A stretch of DNA of 64,000 nucleotides from VRUE01 sp963770315. Lineage in GTDB: Bacteria > Actinomycetota > Thermoleophilia > Solirubrobacterales > 70-9. Within the stretch, counting starts at the first letter, position 1. Each line of letters begins with the position of its first letter. Under the pieces are notes generated by a model. The model saw only the letters and a list, made by a program, of their open reading frames with translations, did no database searches and was not told the DNA's origin. Below, piece by piece: positions 1 to 8,364 of this stretch. The DNA is taken from positions 806,001 to 870,000 of the forward strand of contig CAVYPC010000002.1 in the NCBI GenBank assembly GCA_963770315.1, read 5' to 3'. The position numbers and the translations under genes are program-made.

Positions 1-312
1 GACGATGGTCTTGAATGCCGATGGAGGCAGGACGAGCAACAGCACGGCCCCGCTCACCCCGCCCAGCATCGACATCAGGCCGAACCGGATCGCCCGCTGG
101 CGCTGCCCGGCCAGCTCGCGCCGATATCCCACCGCCCCGGAGACGGCGCCGGGAACGAGGCCGATCGTGTTGGAGACGTTTGCCGTAACCGGCGCGTAGC
201 CGAAGGCGAGGAGCACCGGGAAGGTGATCAGCGTCCCACTGCCGACCGCCGCGTTGACCGCGCCCGCCGCCAGCCCGGCGAGGGCGATGGCGAGGATCTC
301 GCCGCCGCTCAT
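1..312 (-). CDS. TSUP-family (TauE/SafE) membrane permease, 5' part only
   Basis: The first 104 codons of a gene that runs off the left edge, starting at ATG 312-310. The protein is strongly hydrophobic. Its N-terminal helix is followed by GAVNAAVGSGT and then ITFPVLLAFGYAPVTANVSN, the glycine-rich first repeat of TSUP (sulfite exporter TauE/SafE-like) anion permeases. The family has eight helices in two repeats; only about the first three helices are visible here. The substrate cannot be told from this part. The next gene is divergent and starts 76 bp away, so promoters for both genes must lie in that gap. Confidence 0.75.
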   Translation of the reverse strand, partial: MSGGEILAIALAGLAAGAVNAAVGSGTLITFPVLLAFGYAPVTANVSNTIGLVPGAVSGAVGYRRELAGQRQRAIRFGLMSMLGGVSGAVLLLVLPPSAFKTIV

Positions 313-388
313 CCGGGCCCGATGCGGTTTGCGCTCACGATCGGCTGACTCTATGAAGAACGGCCTCGCGCAGCGGTAGGGTCTCCGC

Positions 389-1321
389 GTGGAAGCGGCC
401 AGCTGCTTCGAGGCACACGAGGTTGACCTGCACGGCCACCGCGCCGTCTATCGCGTCGCCGGCAGCGGGCCGACCGTTGTGCTGATCCACGGCATGATCA
501 ATTCCTCGCGCCACTGGGAGGCGGTGGCGGGGAGGCTCGCTGGCTCCTACCGGGTGATCGCTCCGGACCTGATCGGGCACGGCGACTCGGCGACGCCACG
601 GGGCGACTACTCGCTCGGCGCCCACGCGGCCAGCATCCGCGACCTGCTGACGACGATCGGCGTCGAGCGGGCGACGATCGTCGGCCACTCACTCGGCGGC
701 GGCGTGGCGATGCAGTTCTTCTACCAATTCCCGCAGCGCACCGAGCGGTTGGTGCTGATCTCCAGCGGCGGCCTCGGGCGGGAGGTGAGCCCGCTGCTGC
801 GCGGAGCCGCGCTCCCAGGCGTCTCCTCTCTCCTCCGCCTCGCCGCGCAGCGGCGGCTGGTCGACGCGATCGATGCCGCCGGCGGACGGCTGCGCGCCCG
901 CGGCAGCACCAGGGGCGTCTACCTGGAGGCAGTGGCGCGGGCGCTGCGCCCGCTGCAGGAGCCGGGCTCGCGGCGCGCCTTCGTGCAGACCTTGCGCTCG
1001 GTGATCGACGTCCACGGCCAGCACGTCAGCGCCGCCGACCGCCTCTACCTGCTCGGCGACATGGCGACGCTGATCGTCTGGGGCGAGCGCGACCGCACGA
1101 TCCCGATCGAGCATGGCCGAGCCGCACACGAGGCGATCCCGCATTGTCGCTTCGAGACGCTGCCCCGCGCCGCCCACTTTCCCCACCTCGAAGACCCCGA
1201 GGGCCTCGCCACGACCCTGGGCGACTTCCTCGCGACGACTGCGCCGGTGCGCATCGACGACTCCGAATGGGCCGCGGTCATCGCCCAGCAGGCCAAGAGC
1301 CGGCTGCGCGCCGTGGCCTGA
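389..1321 (+). CDS. alpha/beta-fold hydrolase
   Basis: 310 aa, GTG start. A cytosolic alpha/beta hydrolase with a complete apparent triad: nucleophile Ser101 in the elbow GHSLGGG, acid Asp235 in WGERD, and His263 in AAHFPH. The oxyanion region is LIHGMINSS near residue 34. The length and the cap between residues 125 and 215 fit the family. The substrate is unknown; esterases, lactonases and C-C hydrolases share this pattern. The Nudix gene starts 9 bp after the stop, so the two are probably co-transcribed. Confidence 0.85.
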   Translation: MEAASCFEAHEVDLHGHRAVYRVAGSGPTVVLIHGMINSSRHWEAVAGRLAGSYRVIAPDLIGHGDSATPRGDYSLGAHAASIRDLLTTIGVERATIVGHSLGGGVAMQFFYQFPQRTERLVLISSGGLGREVSPLLRGAALPGVSSLLRLAAQRRLVDAIDAAGGRLRARGSTRGVYLEAVARALRPLQEPGSRRAFVQTLRSVIDVHGQHVSAADRLYLLGDMATLIVWGERDRTIPIEHGRAAHEAIPHCRFETLPRAAHFPHLEDPEGLATTLGDFLATTAPVRIDDSEWAAVIAQQAKSRLRAVA

Positions 1322-1330
1322 GGTAGCGCC

Positions 1331-1801
1331 GTGGCGGCGAAGGAAAGCGCCGGCGTCCTCGTCTTCCGCCGCCACGCCGCGCCCGAAGTTCTCCTCATCC
1401 ATCCAGGCGGTCCCTTCTGGGCGAAGAAGGACCTCGGTGCCTGGTCGATCCCGAAGGGGGAACCGGACCCGGGGGAGGAGCGGCGGCAATGCGCGCTGCG
1501 GGAGCTGGCCGAGGAGCTGGGGCCGGATGCACCCTCGCTCGCCCCGGGCGAGTTGATCGAGCTGGGCTCGATCAAGCAGAAGGGCGGCAAGGTCGTGCAC
1601 GCCTGGGCCGGGGAGGGCGACTTCGACCCAGCGGCCCTGAGCAGCAACAGCTTCGAGCTGGAGTGGCCGCCCCGCTCCGGTGCCCTCCGCGAGTTCCCCG
1701 AGGTCGACCGGGCTGGGTGGTTCGACCCCGCCGAAGCGCTGCGCAAGATCCTGCCGGCGCAGGGGCCCTTCGTCGAGCGCCTGCTCGAGTCGCTGTACTA
1801 G
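1331..1801 (+). CDS. Nudix hydrolase
   Basis: 156 aa, GTG start 9 bp after the hydrolase gene. A complete Nudix box starts at Gly43: GEPDPGEE then RELAEELG, matching GX5EX7REUXEEXG apart from Pro at the last position. These residues bind the metal that cleaves nucleoside diphosphates linked to another group. The N-terminal SAGVLVFRR and the inserted segment PGGPFWAKKD resemble the DNA mismatch/NTP pyrophosphohydrolase branch seen in actinobacteria. The exact substrate is not predictable. Confidence 0.88.
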   Translation: MAAKESAGVLVFRRHAAPEVLLIHPGGPFWAKKDLGAWSIPKGEPDPGEERRQCALRELAEELGPDAPSLAPGELIELGSIKQKGGKVVHAWAGEGDFDPAALSSNSFELEWPPRSGALREFPEVDRAGWFDPAEALRKILPAQGPFVERLLESLY

Positions 1802-1851
1802 CCGCTGCTCCGGGCGGACGGCGCTGCGGACCGGTCGTATACTCGCGCGCA

Positions 1852-2928
1852 ATGGCTGACGGTCCCGATCCGCAGGCTACCCCGCACGGCGAGGGTCCTT
1901 CGGGGAGGCCGCTGCCGCTCTCGGTGCGGTTGCTCGGCGCCGGTGTGCGCGGGGCTCGTTCGGTCGGCAAGGCGACCGGGGTCGAGCGCGCGGTTCAGTC
2001 CGCCGCCGAGGAGGCGATGGTCGCGGCGGTCGAAAGCGAGGCGGTGGAGCGGGCGCTGGTGCGTGTGCTGCAGGGGCCTTTGGTCGAGGAAACGGTCCAC
2101 GAGGCGCTCGAAAGCGAGGCCGTGAAGCGGGCCTTGATCGAGGCGCTTGACAGCGAGATGGTCGACGAGGTCTGGCAGCGGCTGCTGGCCAGCGATGAGG
2201 CGCAGCGGCTGGTCGAGCGGATCGCCGAGGCACCCGAGTTACGCGCCGCGATCAGCGCCCAGAGCGTCGGCTTCATCGAGGACATCGGCCACACGATCGG
2301 CGATGCGACCCGGCGCCTCGACGGAGTGATCGAGCGCGTCGCGCGGCGGGTTGTCTTCCGCAAGCGGCGCACTGAGGTGACCGAACGCGCCGGCGCGCTC
2401 ACCAGGGGCCTCGCCTTCGGCCTCGACCTGCTGATCGTCAACCTCGCCTTCTCCGGCCTGGCGGCGATCGTGGCCTTGATCGACTCCTTCTTCTCTGGCA
2501 ACGACAACGGCGTCTCCGGCTTCGCCCTGGTTCTCGGCAGCGCCACCTGGATCGCTCTCGGCTCGCTCTACTTCGTCACCTTCTGGTCGCTCGCCGGGCA
2601 GACCCCGGGAATGCGCTTCTTCGGCGTCAGGCTCGGGGTCGAGAGCCGCGGCCTGCCGCCGCGAAGATCGATCAAGCGCTTGATCGGCCTGTTCCTGGCC
2701 GCGATTCCCTTTGGCCTCGGCTTTCTCGGGATCCTCTTCGACCAGCGCCGCCGCGGTTGGCAGGACCGCCTGGCCGGCGTCGACGTCCTCTATGAGAGCC
2801 GCAAACCGACCGCGGCACCGTGGTCGACCCTCGAGCTGTCGGAGCCGATCGCAACCGCTCAGCCCGAAACGACGAAGGCCCCGGGAGCCCGGGGCCTTCG
2901 TCCGCAGCAGGTCTCCGGGCTCCGCTAG
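1852..2928 (+). CDS. RDD-family membrane protein
   Basis: 358 aa from ATG 1852; the frame is open further upstream but that part overlaps the Nudix gene and is not protein-like. Residues about 1-170 are charged and helical, with a repeated SEAVERAL / SEAVKRAL / SEMVDEVW pattern. Residues about 185-320 are an RDD domain: helices around LAFGLDLLIVNLAF and ALGSLYFVTFW, then GQTPGMRFFGVRL and a second conserved arginine/aspartate region QDRLAGVDVLY. The function of RDD proteins is mostly unknown (membrane; some transport Na+/H+ or compatible solutes). The last codons carry a strong hairpin, and the TAG stop lies in the target duplication of the IS element next door. Confidence 0.82.
   Translation: MADGPDPQATPHGEGPSGRPLPLSVRLLGAGVRGARSVGKATGVERAVQSAAEEAMVAAVESEAVERALVRVLQGPLVEETVHEALESEAVKRALIEALDSEMVDEVWQRLLASDEAQRLVERIAEAPELRAAISAQSVGFIEDIGHTIGDATRRLDGVIERVARRVVFRKRRTEVTERAGALTRGLAFGLDLLIVNLAFSGLAAIVALIDSFFSGNDNGVSGFALVLGSATWIALGSLYFVTFWSLAGQTPGMRFFGVRLGVESRGLPPRRSIKRLIGLFLAAIPFGLGFLGILFDQRRRGWQDRLAGVDVLYESRKPTAAPWSTLELSEPIATAQPETTKAPGARGLRPQQVSGLR
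2871..2902. terminator. strong hairpin at the end of the RDD gene (possible bidirectional terminator)
   Basis: A 15-bp perfect inverted repeat (GACGAAGGCCCCGGG at 2871-2885 and its complement at 2888-2902) with a 2-nt centre, 22 bp before the IS insertion point. It lies inside the coding region of the RDD gene. No T-run follows, so it is not a textbook intrinsic terminator. Before the IS arrived it would have sat between two convergent genes. Confidence 0.4.
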
Positions 2929-2929
2929 G
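2924..2929. repeat. 6-bp target site duplication, left copy
   Basis: GCTAGG directly outside the left inverted repeat; the same hexamer flanks the right end at 3998-4003. It fits the NCTAGN target and 6-bp duplication known for IS481 of Bordetella. Confidence 0.9.
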
Positions 2930-3914
2930 TGTAATTCCCAGCCACGTTGTTCCCGTTCAGTTCCCGTAGCCGCTCAATAGGCGGCCGGTGACCGAGGGCG
3001 CCGTGTCTTCGCTTGAAGTTGTAGCGCTCGATCCACCCCGAGAGGGCCGCGGCCCTCTCGGCTGAGCTGCCGTAGACGGCGGCGTAGGCCCACTCGCTCA
3101 ACATCGTGCGAATGAAGCGCTCGGCCTTGCCGTTGGTCTGGGGCCGGTAGGGCCGAGTGCGCAGGTGCTTTATGCCCAGCGAGCGACAGGCCAAGGCATG
3201 GGCAGTGGAGCGATAGGGAGAGCCGTTGTCGGTCATCAGTCGCTCGACCACGATCCCGTGAGAGCGATAGAAGGCGATGGCGCGCTCGAGGAAGCCGATC
3301 GCCGTGTCGGCCTTTTCGTCGGGCAGAACCTCGACGTAGGCCAGGCGCGTGGCGTCATCGACGCAGACATGCACCCGCTCCCAACCCGCCTGGTTGCGGC
3401 GTATGCCCGAGCCGTCGATCTTGGTTTGCTTCCGGCCTCCCGGATGGCCGATGACCCTGTGGCCTGCACCGCCGACGATCCGCCCGAGCTTCTTGACGTC
3501 GATGTGGATCAGCTCGCCGGGGCGCCGGCGCTCATAGCGGCGCACCGGCTCGGGTGGTGCGAGCCGGCTGAGCTTGCCCAGCCCGATCCGAGTCAGCACG
3601 GCGGAGACGGTCGAGGTCGCCATCTCCAGCACCTCCGCGATCTCAGGGCCCGTGAGCCGCAGGCGCCGCAGCGCGGCAATCGCCTCGACGCGATCGAGGG
3701 GTGTGGCGTTGTGAACCGTGCCGGGAGCCGAGCTCCGATCCAACATTCCAGCCTCACCTTCGGTGCGGTAGCGGCGTGCCCACTTGCCCGCGGTTCTCAC
3801 GCTCACTCCGGCGGCCTCGGCCGCCTCCGCGAGCGTGAGCCCGCCCTCAACAACCCGACGGGCCATAACCGCCCTGCCCTTCGGGCCGAGGGGCGCGTTA
3901 GCGTGCAGCTTCAT
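2925..3914 (-). CDS. IS481-family DDE transposase
   Basis: 329 aa from ATG 3914, chosen because AAGGAGG lies 6-8 nt upstream and MKLHANAPLG is the usual N-terminus of this family. A helix-turn-helix (LTLAEAAEAAGVSVRTAGKW) fills residues about 26-45, with a second winged segment near 88-110. The integrase core has the DDE residues: Asp139 in LIHIDVKKL, Asp229 in MTDNGSPY and Glu265 in NGKAERF. The reading frame crosses the end of the IS, and its TAG stop is supplied by the CTAG of the target site, outside the element. Confidence 0.95.
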   Translation of the reverse strand: MKLHANAPLGPKGRAVMARRVVEGGLTLAEAAEAAGVSVRTAGKWARRYRTEGEAGMLDRSSAPGTVHNATPLDRVEAIAALRRLRLTGPEIAEVLEMATSTVSAVLTRIGLGKLSRLAPPEPVRRYERRRPGELIHIDVKKLGRIVGGAGHRVIGHPGGRKQTKIDGSGIRRNQAGWERVHVCVDDATRLAYVEVLPDEKADTAIGFLERAIAFYRSHGIVVERLMTDNGSPYRSTAHALACRSLGIKHLRTRPYRPQTNGKAERFIRTMLSEWAYAAVYGSSAERAAALSGWIERYNFKRRHGALGHRPPIERLRELNGNNVAGNYT

Positions 3915-3997
3915 CCGGTGTCCTCCTTGGATCTGGGTGGCTTCGACACCCCCAGCCTCCAAGGAGGTCCGGATGAACAACGTGCTTAGGAATTACA
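2930..3997 (-). mobile_element. IS481-family insertion sequence, 1068 bp, complete
   Basis: The ends are imperfect 23-bp inverted repeats: TGTAATTCC, four partly mismatched bases, then CACGTTGTTC at the left end, and the complement of the same pattern at the right end (three mismatches). Both ends are flanked by GCTAGG. One transposase gene fills the element on the minus strand. The perfect target duplication, well-matched ends and intact reading frame suggest a fairly recent insertion. Confidence 0.95.
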
Positions 3998-4003
3998 GCT
4001 AGG
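3998..4003. repeat. 6-bp target site duplication, right copy
   Basis: GCTAGG directly outside the right inverted repeat, identical to 2924-2929. It contains the TAG stop (read leftwards) of the DUF7144 gene. Confidence 0.9.
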
Positions 4004-4385
4004 GGACCGGGTTGCCCTCCGGGCCCTCGGCCAGCTTGTAGACGATGATGATCGAGAGGGCGAAGATCGCCAGCGACCAGAACGGGTAGGCGGGGATCGA
4101 CATCAGCGCGCCGATCGCGTTGAGCGAGGCGATGAAGATGCCGAACCAGCGGCCGAATTCACCCCCCGAGAAGAGCGAGAACGCCGCCACCAGCTCGAGC
4201 ACGCCGAGGATCAGGAGGATCCATCCCCAGGTGTGCAGGCCGCTGACGATGAACGTCACGTTTTCGCTGAAGAACTTCGAGTCGCCGATCGCGGCGATGC
4301 CGTAGACGATGTTCAGTATCCCGGCGATCAGGAGCAGCACGCCGGCGAATACCCACCAGCCGCTGATCAGGCTTTCATCGTTCAT
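3999..4385 (-). CDS. DUF7144-family small membrane protein
   Basis: 128 aa from ATG 4385 (MNDESLISGWW); a longer in-frame start at 4448 adds a stretch unlike the family. Four hydrophobic helices: WWVFAGVLLLIAGILNIVYG, HTWGWILLILGVLELVAAFS, FGIFIASLNAIGALMSIPAY and FWSLAIFALSIIIVYKLA. The motifs SGWWVFAG, HTWGW and YPFWSLAIFAL match actinobacterial DUF7144 proteins. The function is unknown. It was convergent with the RDD gene, sharing CTAG for both stops, until the IS entered there. Confidence 0.85.
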   Translation of the reverse strand: MNDESLISGWWVFAGVLLLIAGILNIVYGIAAIGDSKFFSENVTFIVSGLHTWGWILLILGVLELVAAFSLFSGGEFGRWFGIFIASLNAIGALMSIPAYPFWSLAIFALSIIIVYKLAEGPEGNPVP

Positions 4386-4525
4386 GCGTAACCCTTTCGG
4401 TGAGGAGCAGAGATGCAGAAGAGATGCAATGAGCAGCTTCTGCTGCAACTAAGTGTTTCCTGCTACGAAATGACCGTGTGTCCAATCCTGCATGCAGAAG
4501 TCATCCACTTAGCACCACCGCGCCG

Positions 4526-5395
4526 ATGAGTCACGCCATGAAAGCTCTGGCGCGAAGAGCGCTGCCCGCCTTGACGCTGCTGATGACCCTCTGGCCGGTG
4601 AGCGCTGTGGCGGCGCCCCCGGTCATGCATGAGTTAAGGGCGTCGCCCACCGGGGCGCTGCGGCCGCTGCGCGTCCCCGGCCGCGCTCCGGCGCCGCGCT
4701 TCCGCCGCAGCCCGTTCGCGGGTGCCAGCAGCATCCGGGTGCTCAACTCCTCCGAAGACGGCACCCGCACCAACGGCAAGATCATCGGATTCGACCCCGC
4801 GACGGGTGCCTACTCCTGCTCGGGAACGGCGCTGAATACGCCGAGCCGCTCGATCGTCATCACCGCCGGGCACTGCGTGATCGACGGGGGGAGCGAAAGC
4901 CGGCGCGTCGCCTTCGTCCCCGCCTACGATCATGGCTCGCGCCCGTTCGGGACCTTCATCGCCAAATCCGTCTACGTGATGCCGCAGTGGCGGCGGAACG
5001 AAAACCCCGACTTCGACGTTGCCGCGCTGCGGGTGGAGCCGAACCGGCTGGGAGCGCTCACCGACGTGGTCGGGGGGCGCGGCTACGCCACCTCGAAATC
5101 GAGGCTGGCCGCATTTCAGATCTTCGGCTATCCGGCGGCGGGGGCCCGCGGCGAAGAGCTGCGCGACTGTCGTGCCCACGGCCTCGGGATCGACAGCCTG
5201 ACCAATCTCTTCGGCGGTCCGCCGACGCTGCCCGCCTCCTGCGACATGGCCGCGGGCTCGAGCGGGGGCGCCTGGCTCTTCGGCGGCGAATTCGTCGGCG
5301 GCGTCACCAGCTACAGCTATCAGGGGCGCCCGACCCAGCTCTTCTCGCCCTACTTCGGGCCCCAGATAGGCAGCTTCCTGCGCCAACTGCCATGA
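4526..5395 (+). CDS. secreted trypsin-like serine protease
   Basis: 289 aa from ATG 4526; an upstream GTG at 4478 is possible but would put extra residues before the signal peptide. The signal peptide covers residues about 5-30 (ALTLLMTLWPVSAVAA). The chymotrypsin-fold triad is visible: His116 in TAGHC, Asp164 in PDFDVAAL and Ser246 in GSSGGAW. Several cysteines could form disulfides. It is an extracytoplasmic endopeptidase of unknown target. A paralogue with the same layout lies at 31733-32656. Confidence 0.88.
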   Translation: MSHAMKALARRALPALTLLMTLWPVSAVAAPPVMHELRASPTGALRPLRVPGRAPAPRFRRSPFAGASSIRVLNSSEDGTRTNGKIIGFDPATGAYSCSGTALNTPSRSIVITAGHCVIDGGSESRRVAFVPAYDHGSRPFGTFIAKSVYVMPQWRRNENPDFDVAALRVEPNRLGALTDVVGGRGYATSKSRLAAFQIFGYPAAGARGEELRDCRAHGLGIDSLTNLFGGPPTLPASCDMAAGSSGGAWLFGGEFVGGVTSYSYQGRPTQLFSPYFGPQIGSFLRQLP

Positions 5396-5402
5396 TCGCG
5401 CG

Positions 5403-6278
5403 GTGAGCGTCGATGCGGTGAGAACGCCGGAGGAGAGCCTGCAGGGGCTGCCCGATTTTCCCTTCCAATCGAGCTACCGGGAGATCGACGGGCTGCGGCT
5501 CGCCTACCTGGACGAGGGGGAGGGGAGACCGGTCGTCTTCTTCCACGGCGAGCCGACCTGGTCGTTCCTTTGGCGCAAGGTGATCCCGCCGGTGCGCGAC
5601 GCCGGCTACCGCTGCATCGCCCCCGACTACGCCGGCTTCGGTCGCTCCGACAAGCCCACCGACCTCGGCTGGTACACCTACGACCGCCATGTCGAGACGA
5701 TGTCGGCGCTGTTGGAGGAGCTCGACGTGCGCGACGCCACCGCGGTCGTCCACGACTGGGGCGGTCCGATCGGGTTGCGGCTCGCGGTCGAGCACCCCGA
5801 CCGCTTCTCGCGCATCGTGATCATGGATACCGGCCCCTTCACCGGCCACCAGCGGATGAGCGATACCTGGCTCAAATTTCGCGACTACGTCAGCCGGAAT
5901 ACCGATGTCCCGACCGGGTTCCTGGTCAAGGCCGGTTGCAAGAACGACCCCGGCGACGACGTGATCGCCGCCTATGAGGCGCCCTTCCCGACTCCCGAGT
6001 CGAAGACCGGTACCCGCGCCTTTCCGCTGATCCTGCCGACCGAGCCCGACGCCCCTGGTGCCGCCGAGGGCAGGCGGGTGGCCGACGCGCTGCGGGTCGA
6101 CGAGCGCCCGGCGCTGGTCCTCTGGGCGGACTCCGACCCGGCGCTGCCGCTCTCGGTGGGCGAGCAGGTCTCCTCGCGACTCAACTTTCCCGCACCGCGG
6201 GTGATCGAGAACGCCGGGCATTTCCTCCAGGAGGACGCCGGCGAGGAGATCGGCCGGATCGTCGCCGAGTGGCTCTAG
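5403..6278 (+). CDS. haloalkane dehalogenase-like alpha/beta hydrolase
   Basis: 291 aa, GTG start 7 bp after the protease gene. Instead of a serine elbow it has Asp118 in VVHDWGGPIG, followed by Trp119. HGEPTW at residues 49-54 is the oxyanion/halide motif of subfamily HLD-I. The acid is Asp243 or Asp245 in WADSDPALP and the base is His273 in AGHFLQED. Established HLD-I enzymes hydrolyse haloalkanes to alcohols through an aspartyl ester. A role as an epoxide hydrolase is less likely because the Glu-Trp halide-binding pattern is kept. Confidence 0.82.
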   Translation: MSVDAVRTPEESLQGLPDFPFQSSYREIDGLRLAYLDEGEGRPVVFFHGEPTWSFLWRKVIPPVRDAGYRCIAPDYAGFGRSDKPTDLGWYTYDRHVETMSALLEELDVRDATAVVHDWGGPIGLRLAVEHPDRFSRIVIMDTGPFTGHQRMSDTWLKFRDYVSRNTDVPTGFLVKAGCKNDPGDDVIAAYEAPFPTPESKTGTRAFPLILPTEPDAPGAAEGRRVADALRVDERPALVLWADSDPALPLSVGEQVSSRLNFPAPRVIENAGHFLQEDAGEEIGRIVAEWL

Positions 6279-6285
6279 CTCTGCC

Positions 6286-7386
6286 CTAGCGCTTGGCCGT
6301 GGAGAGCCTGGCCACTGCCGCGTGCAGCTCGTCCTGGGGATGGTCCAGCAGGAGGCGTCTACGTTGCGGCGGGCCGCTGTCCTCCAGCCAGGTGATCGTC
6401 CCCGGCCAGTAGGGCCCAGGGGGGGTTCCGGGGTGGTGGAAGGCCGAGGCGAAGACCCAGTTGCCGGTGTTGTGGAGATGCCCGCCCTCCGGCAGCGCCC
6501 ACTCCGCCTCGTTTTCCGCGGGGCCGCCCCGATGCGTGTGGCCGGTAATCGTGTGGGCGGCCCGAATGTCGAGTCGCCGCACCAGCTCGGTTGCCGCGGC
6601 CACACCGCTGTGGGAGATGGAGCCGGTGGAGAAGTCGGCGTCGAAGTCGGCGCGCAGAAGGCGGTTGATGGTCCAGATGCTCGCCGGCACAGCCGCCCGT
6701 ATTGCTGCGTGCCGGGCCCGGTTGGCCTTCCCGTTGCGGCCGGAGATCGATCGCCAGACTTGTTCGGAGGGCCGGGCGGTGCGTCCTGCGGCGCCGCCCT
6801 GGGCGAGGCCGAAGGTGAGGCCGTAGACGGGTCGCAGCACCCGCTCGTAGTCGGCGGGCTCGGGATGCTCGGGCAGCCTCAGCGCGCGCATCGCCGCGGC
6901 CGCGGCGATGCACTCGAGCTTCGGCAGTCGCATGTGGCAGTCCATGTAATGGCCGTGGGTGGCGTAGACGTCGTCGCGCAGCCAGATGCCCGGATAGGCG
7001 ATCTGCAGCTCGGCGTCGCCCAGCCAGGCCGCGACCCTGGCAATCGCTTCCCCGCCCGGTTCGGCGCGCTGCTCGAGCCCGAGCGGCTTGCCCTCCAGGG
7101 CCAGTCGTTCGAGCAGGGGCTCGGCGAGGCGGTGGTCGTGGTTGCCGGGCGCGAGCACGATCTTGCGGCCGCTCATCGCCTCCCCGACCTCCTCGAAGAA
7201 GGGCCGGGCGCGCTCCAGCGCCGTCGCGAGCGGCAGCTCGCGCAGCTCGACGATGTCGCCGAGCAGGACCAGCCGGTCCGCTCCATTCAGCTCTTCGAGC
7301 AGTGCCCCGCGGATGCCCGCGTCGCGCAGCAGGTCCTCGCCGGAGGTGCTTCCCAGGTGGAGGTCGGAGACGATCGCGGTGCGCAT
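6286..7386 (-). CDS. calcineurin-like metallophosphoesterase
   Basis: 366 aa. All five metal-binding blocks of the family are present in order: SDLHLG (residue 7 on), GDIVE, GNHDHR, HGHYMD and GHTHRGG. They form a di-metal centre that hydrolyses phosphoesters. The C-terminal part after GHTHRGG (HNTGNWVFASAFHH) is typical of the UDP-2,3-diacylglucosamine/YkuE-like branch, but there is no clear membrane segment. Convergent with the dehalogenase-like gene (7 bp between stops) and divergent from the next hydrolase (38 bp). Confidence 0.85.
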   Translation of the reverse strand: MRTAIVSDLHLGSTSGEDLLRDAGIRGALLEELNGADRLVLLGDIVELRELPLATALERARPFFEEVGEAMSGRKIVLAPGNHDHRLAEPLLERLALEGKPLGLEQRAEPGGEAIARVAAWLGDAELQIAYPGIWLRDDVYATHGHYMDCHMRLPKLECIAAAAAMRALRLPEHPEPADYERVLRPVYGLTFGLAQGGAAGRTARPSEQVWRSISGRNGKANRARHAAIRAAVPASIWTINRLLRADFDADFSTGSISHSGVAAATELVRRLDIRAAHTITGHTHRGGPAENEAEWALPEGGHLHNTGNWVFASAFHHPGTPPGPYWPGTITWLEDSGPPQRRRLLLDHPQDELHAAVARLSTAKR

Positions 7387-7424
7387 TTGAGGGCAAACTT
7401 AGCTGGCGCGGCTAAGCTGGCTCG

Positions 7425-8342
7425 ATGGGCGGTCTCAGCGACGAGCGACTTGCGCAGGTCAACGGGATCGAGATCGCCTACCAGGAGATCGGCGACCCCG
7501 ATGGAGAGCCGTTGCTGCTGATCATGGGACTGGCGACCCAGATGCTCGCCTGGGACGAGGAGCTCTGCGCGATGCTGGCCGGGCGCGGCTTCCGCGTCGT
7601 CCGTTTCGACAACCGCGACATCGGCCACTCGACGAAGATCGACTCGGCCGGGCTGCCGAAGCGGACCGACATGCTGCTGGGACGGCGGCGCACCGCTCCT
7701 TACCTGCTTCGCGACATGGCCGAGGACACGACCGGTCTGATGGATCGCCTGGAGATCGAGTCGGCGCATCTGGTCGGCGCATCGATGGGCGGGATGATCG
7801 CCCAGACGGTGGCGATCCGCCGGCCCGAGCGGGTGCGCTCGCTGGTCTCGATGATGTCGACCACCGGCAACCGCTGGCTCGGGATCCCGGCCTGGAAGGC
7901 GTTCGGGACCCTCTTCGCCCGCCCGGCCCCGGAGCGCGAGGCGGCGATCGAGCGCTCGGTCAAGACCTTCAAGACCATCGGCTCGCCCAAGTACCCGATG
8001 GACGAGCCGCGCTTCCGCGAGATGGCCGCCGCTTCCTTCGATCGCTCCCACAGCCGCGCCGGCATCGCCCGCCAGCTGCACGCGATCACCGCCTCCGGCG
8101 ACCGCACCGCGGCGCTGGAAAAGCTGCGACTCCCGGCGACGGTCCTGCACGGCGACAGCGACCCGTTGATCCGCCCCGCCGCCGGTCGCGCCACCGCCAG
8201 GGCGATTCGCGACTCCCGCCTGCGCATCTTCGAGGGCATGGGCCACGACCTGCCGCCGGCGCTCTGGCCCGACTTCGTCGAGGAGATCGCCGCCGTGGCC
8301 GCCCGCGCCGCCGAGCCGGCGCGACCCAAGCAGCCCGCCTGA
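7425..8342 (+). CDS. alpha/beta hydrolase, RdmC-like
   Basis: 305 aa. Nucleophile Ser120 in VGASMGGMIA, acid in HGDSDPLI and base in GMGHDLPP. The N-terminus (NGIEIAYQEIGDPDGEPLLLIMGLATQM) and FDNRDIGHST match the group that includes aclacinomycin methylesterase RdmC and many actinobacterial esterases of unknown substrate. It is transcribed away from the phosphoesterase and ends 22 bp before the convergent tRNA-Leu. Confidence 0.85.
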   Translation: MGGLSDERLAQVNGIEIAYQEIGDPDGEPLLLIMGLATQMLAWDEELCAMLAGRGFRVVRFDNRDIGHSTKIDSAGLPKRTDMLLGRRRTAPYLLRDMAEDTTGLMDRLEIESAHLVGASMGGMIAQTVAIRRPERVRSLVSMMSTTGNRWLGIPAWKAFGTLFARPAPEREAAIERSVKTFKTIGSPKYPMDEPRFREMAAASFDRSHSRAGIARQLHAITASGDRTAALEKLRLPATVLHGDSDPLIRPAAGRATARAIRDSRLRIFEGMGHDLPPALWPDFVEEIAAVAARAAEPARPKQPA

Positions 8343-8364
8343 GCATCGCCCAGGGTCACTCCGA

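Noticed and set aside
1489..1851. The long upstream start for the RDD protein
   Set aside because: It overlaps the Nudix gene in another frame and gives Arg/Gly-rich nonsense.
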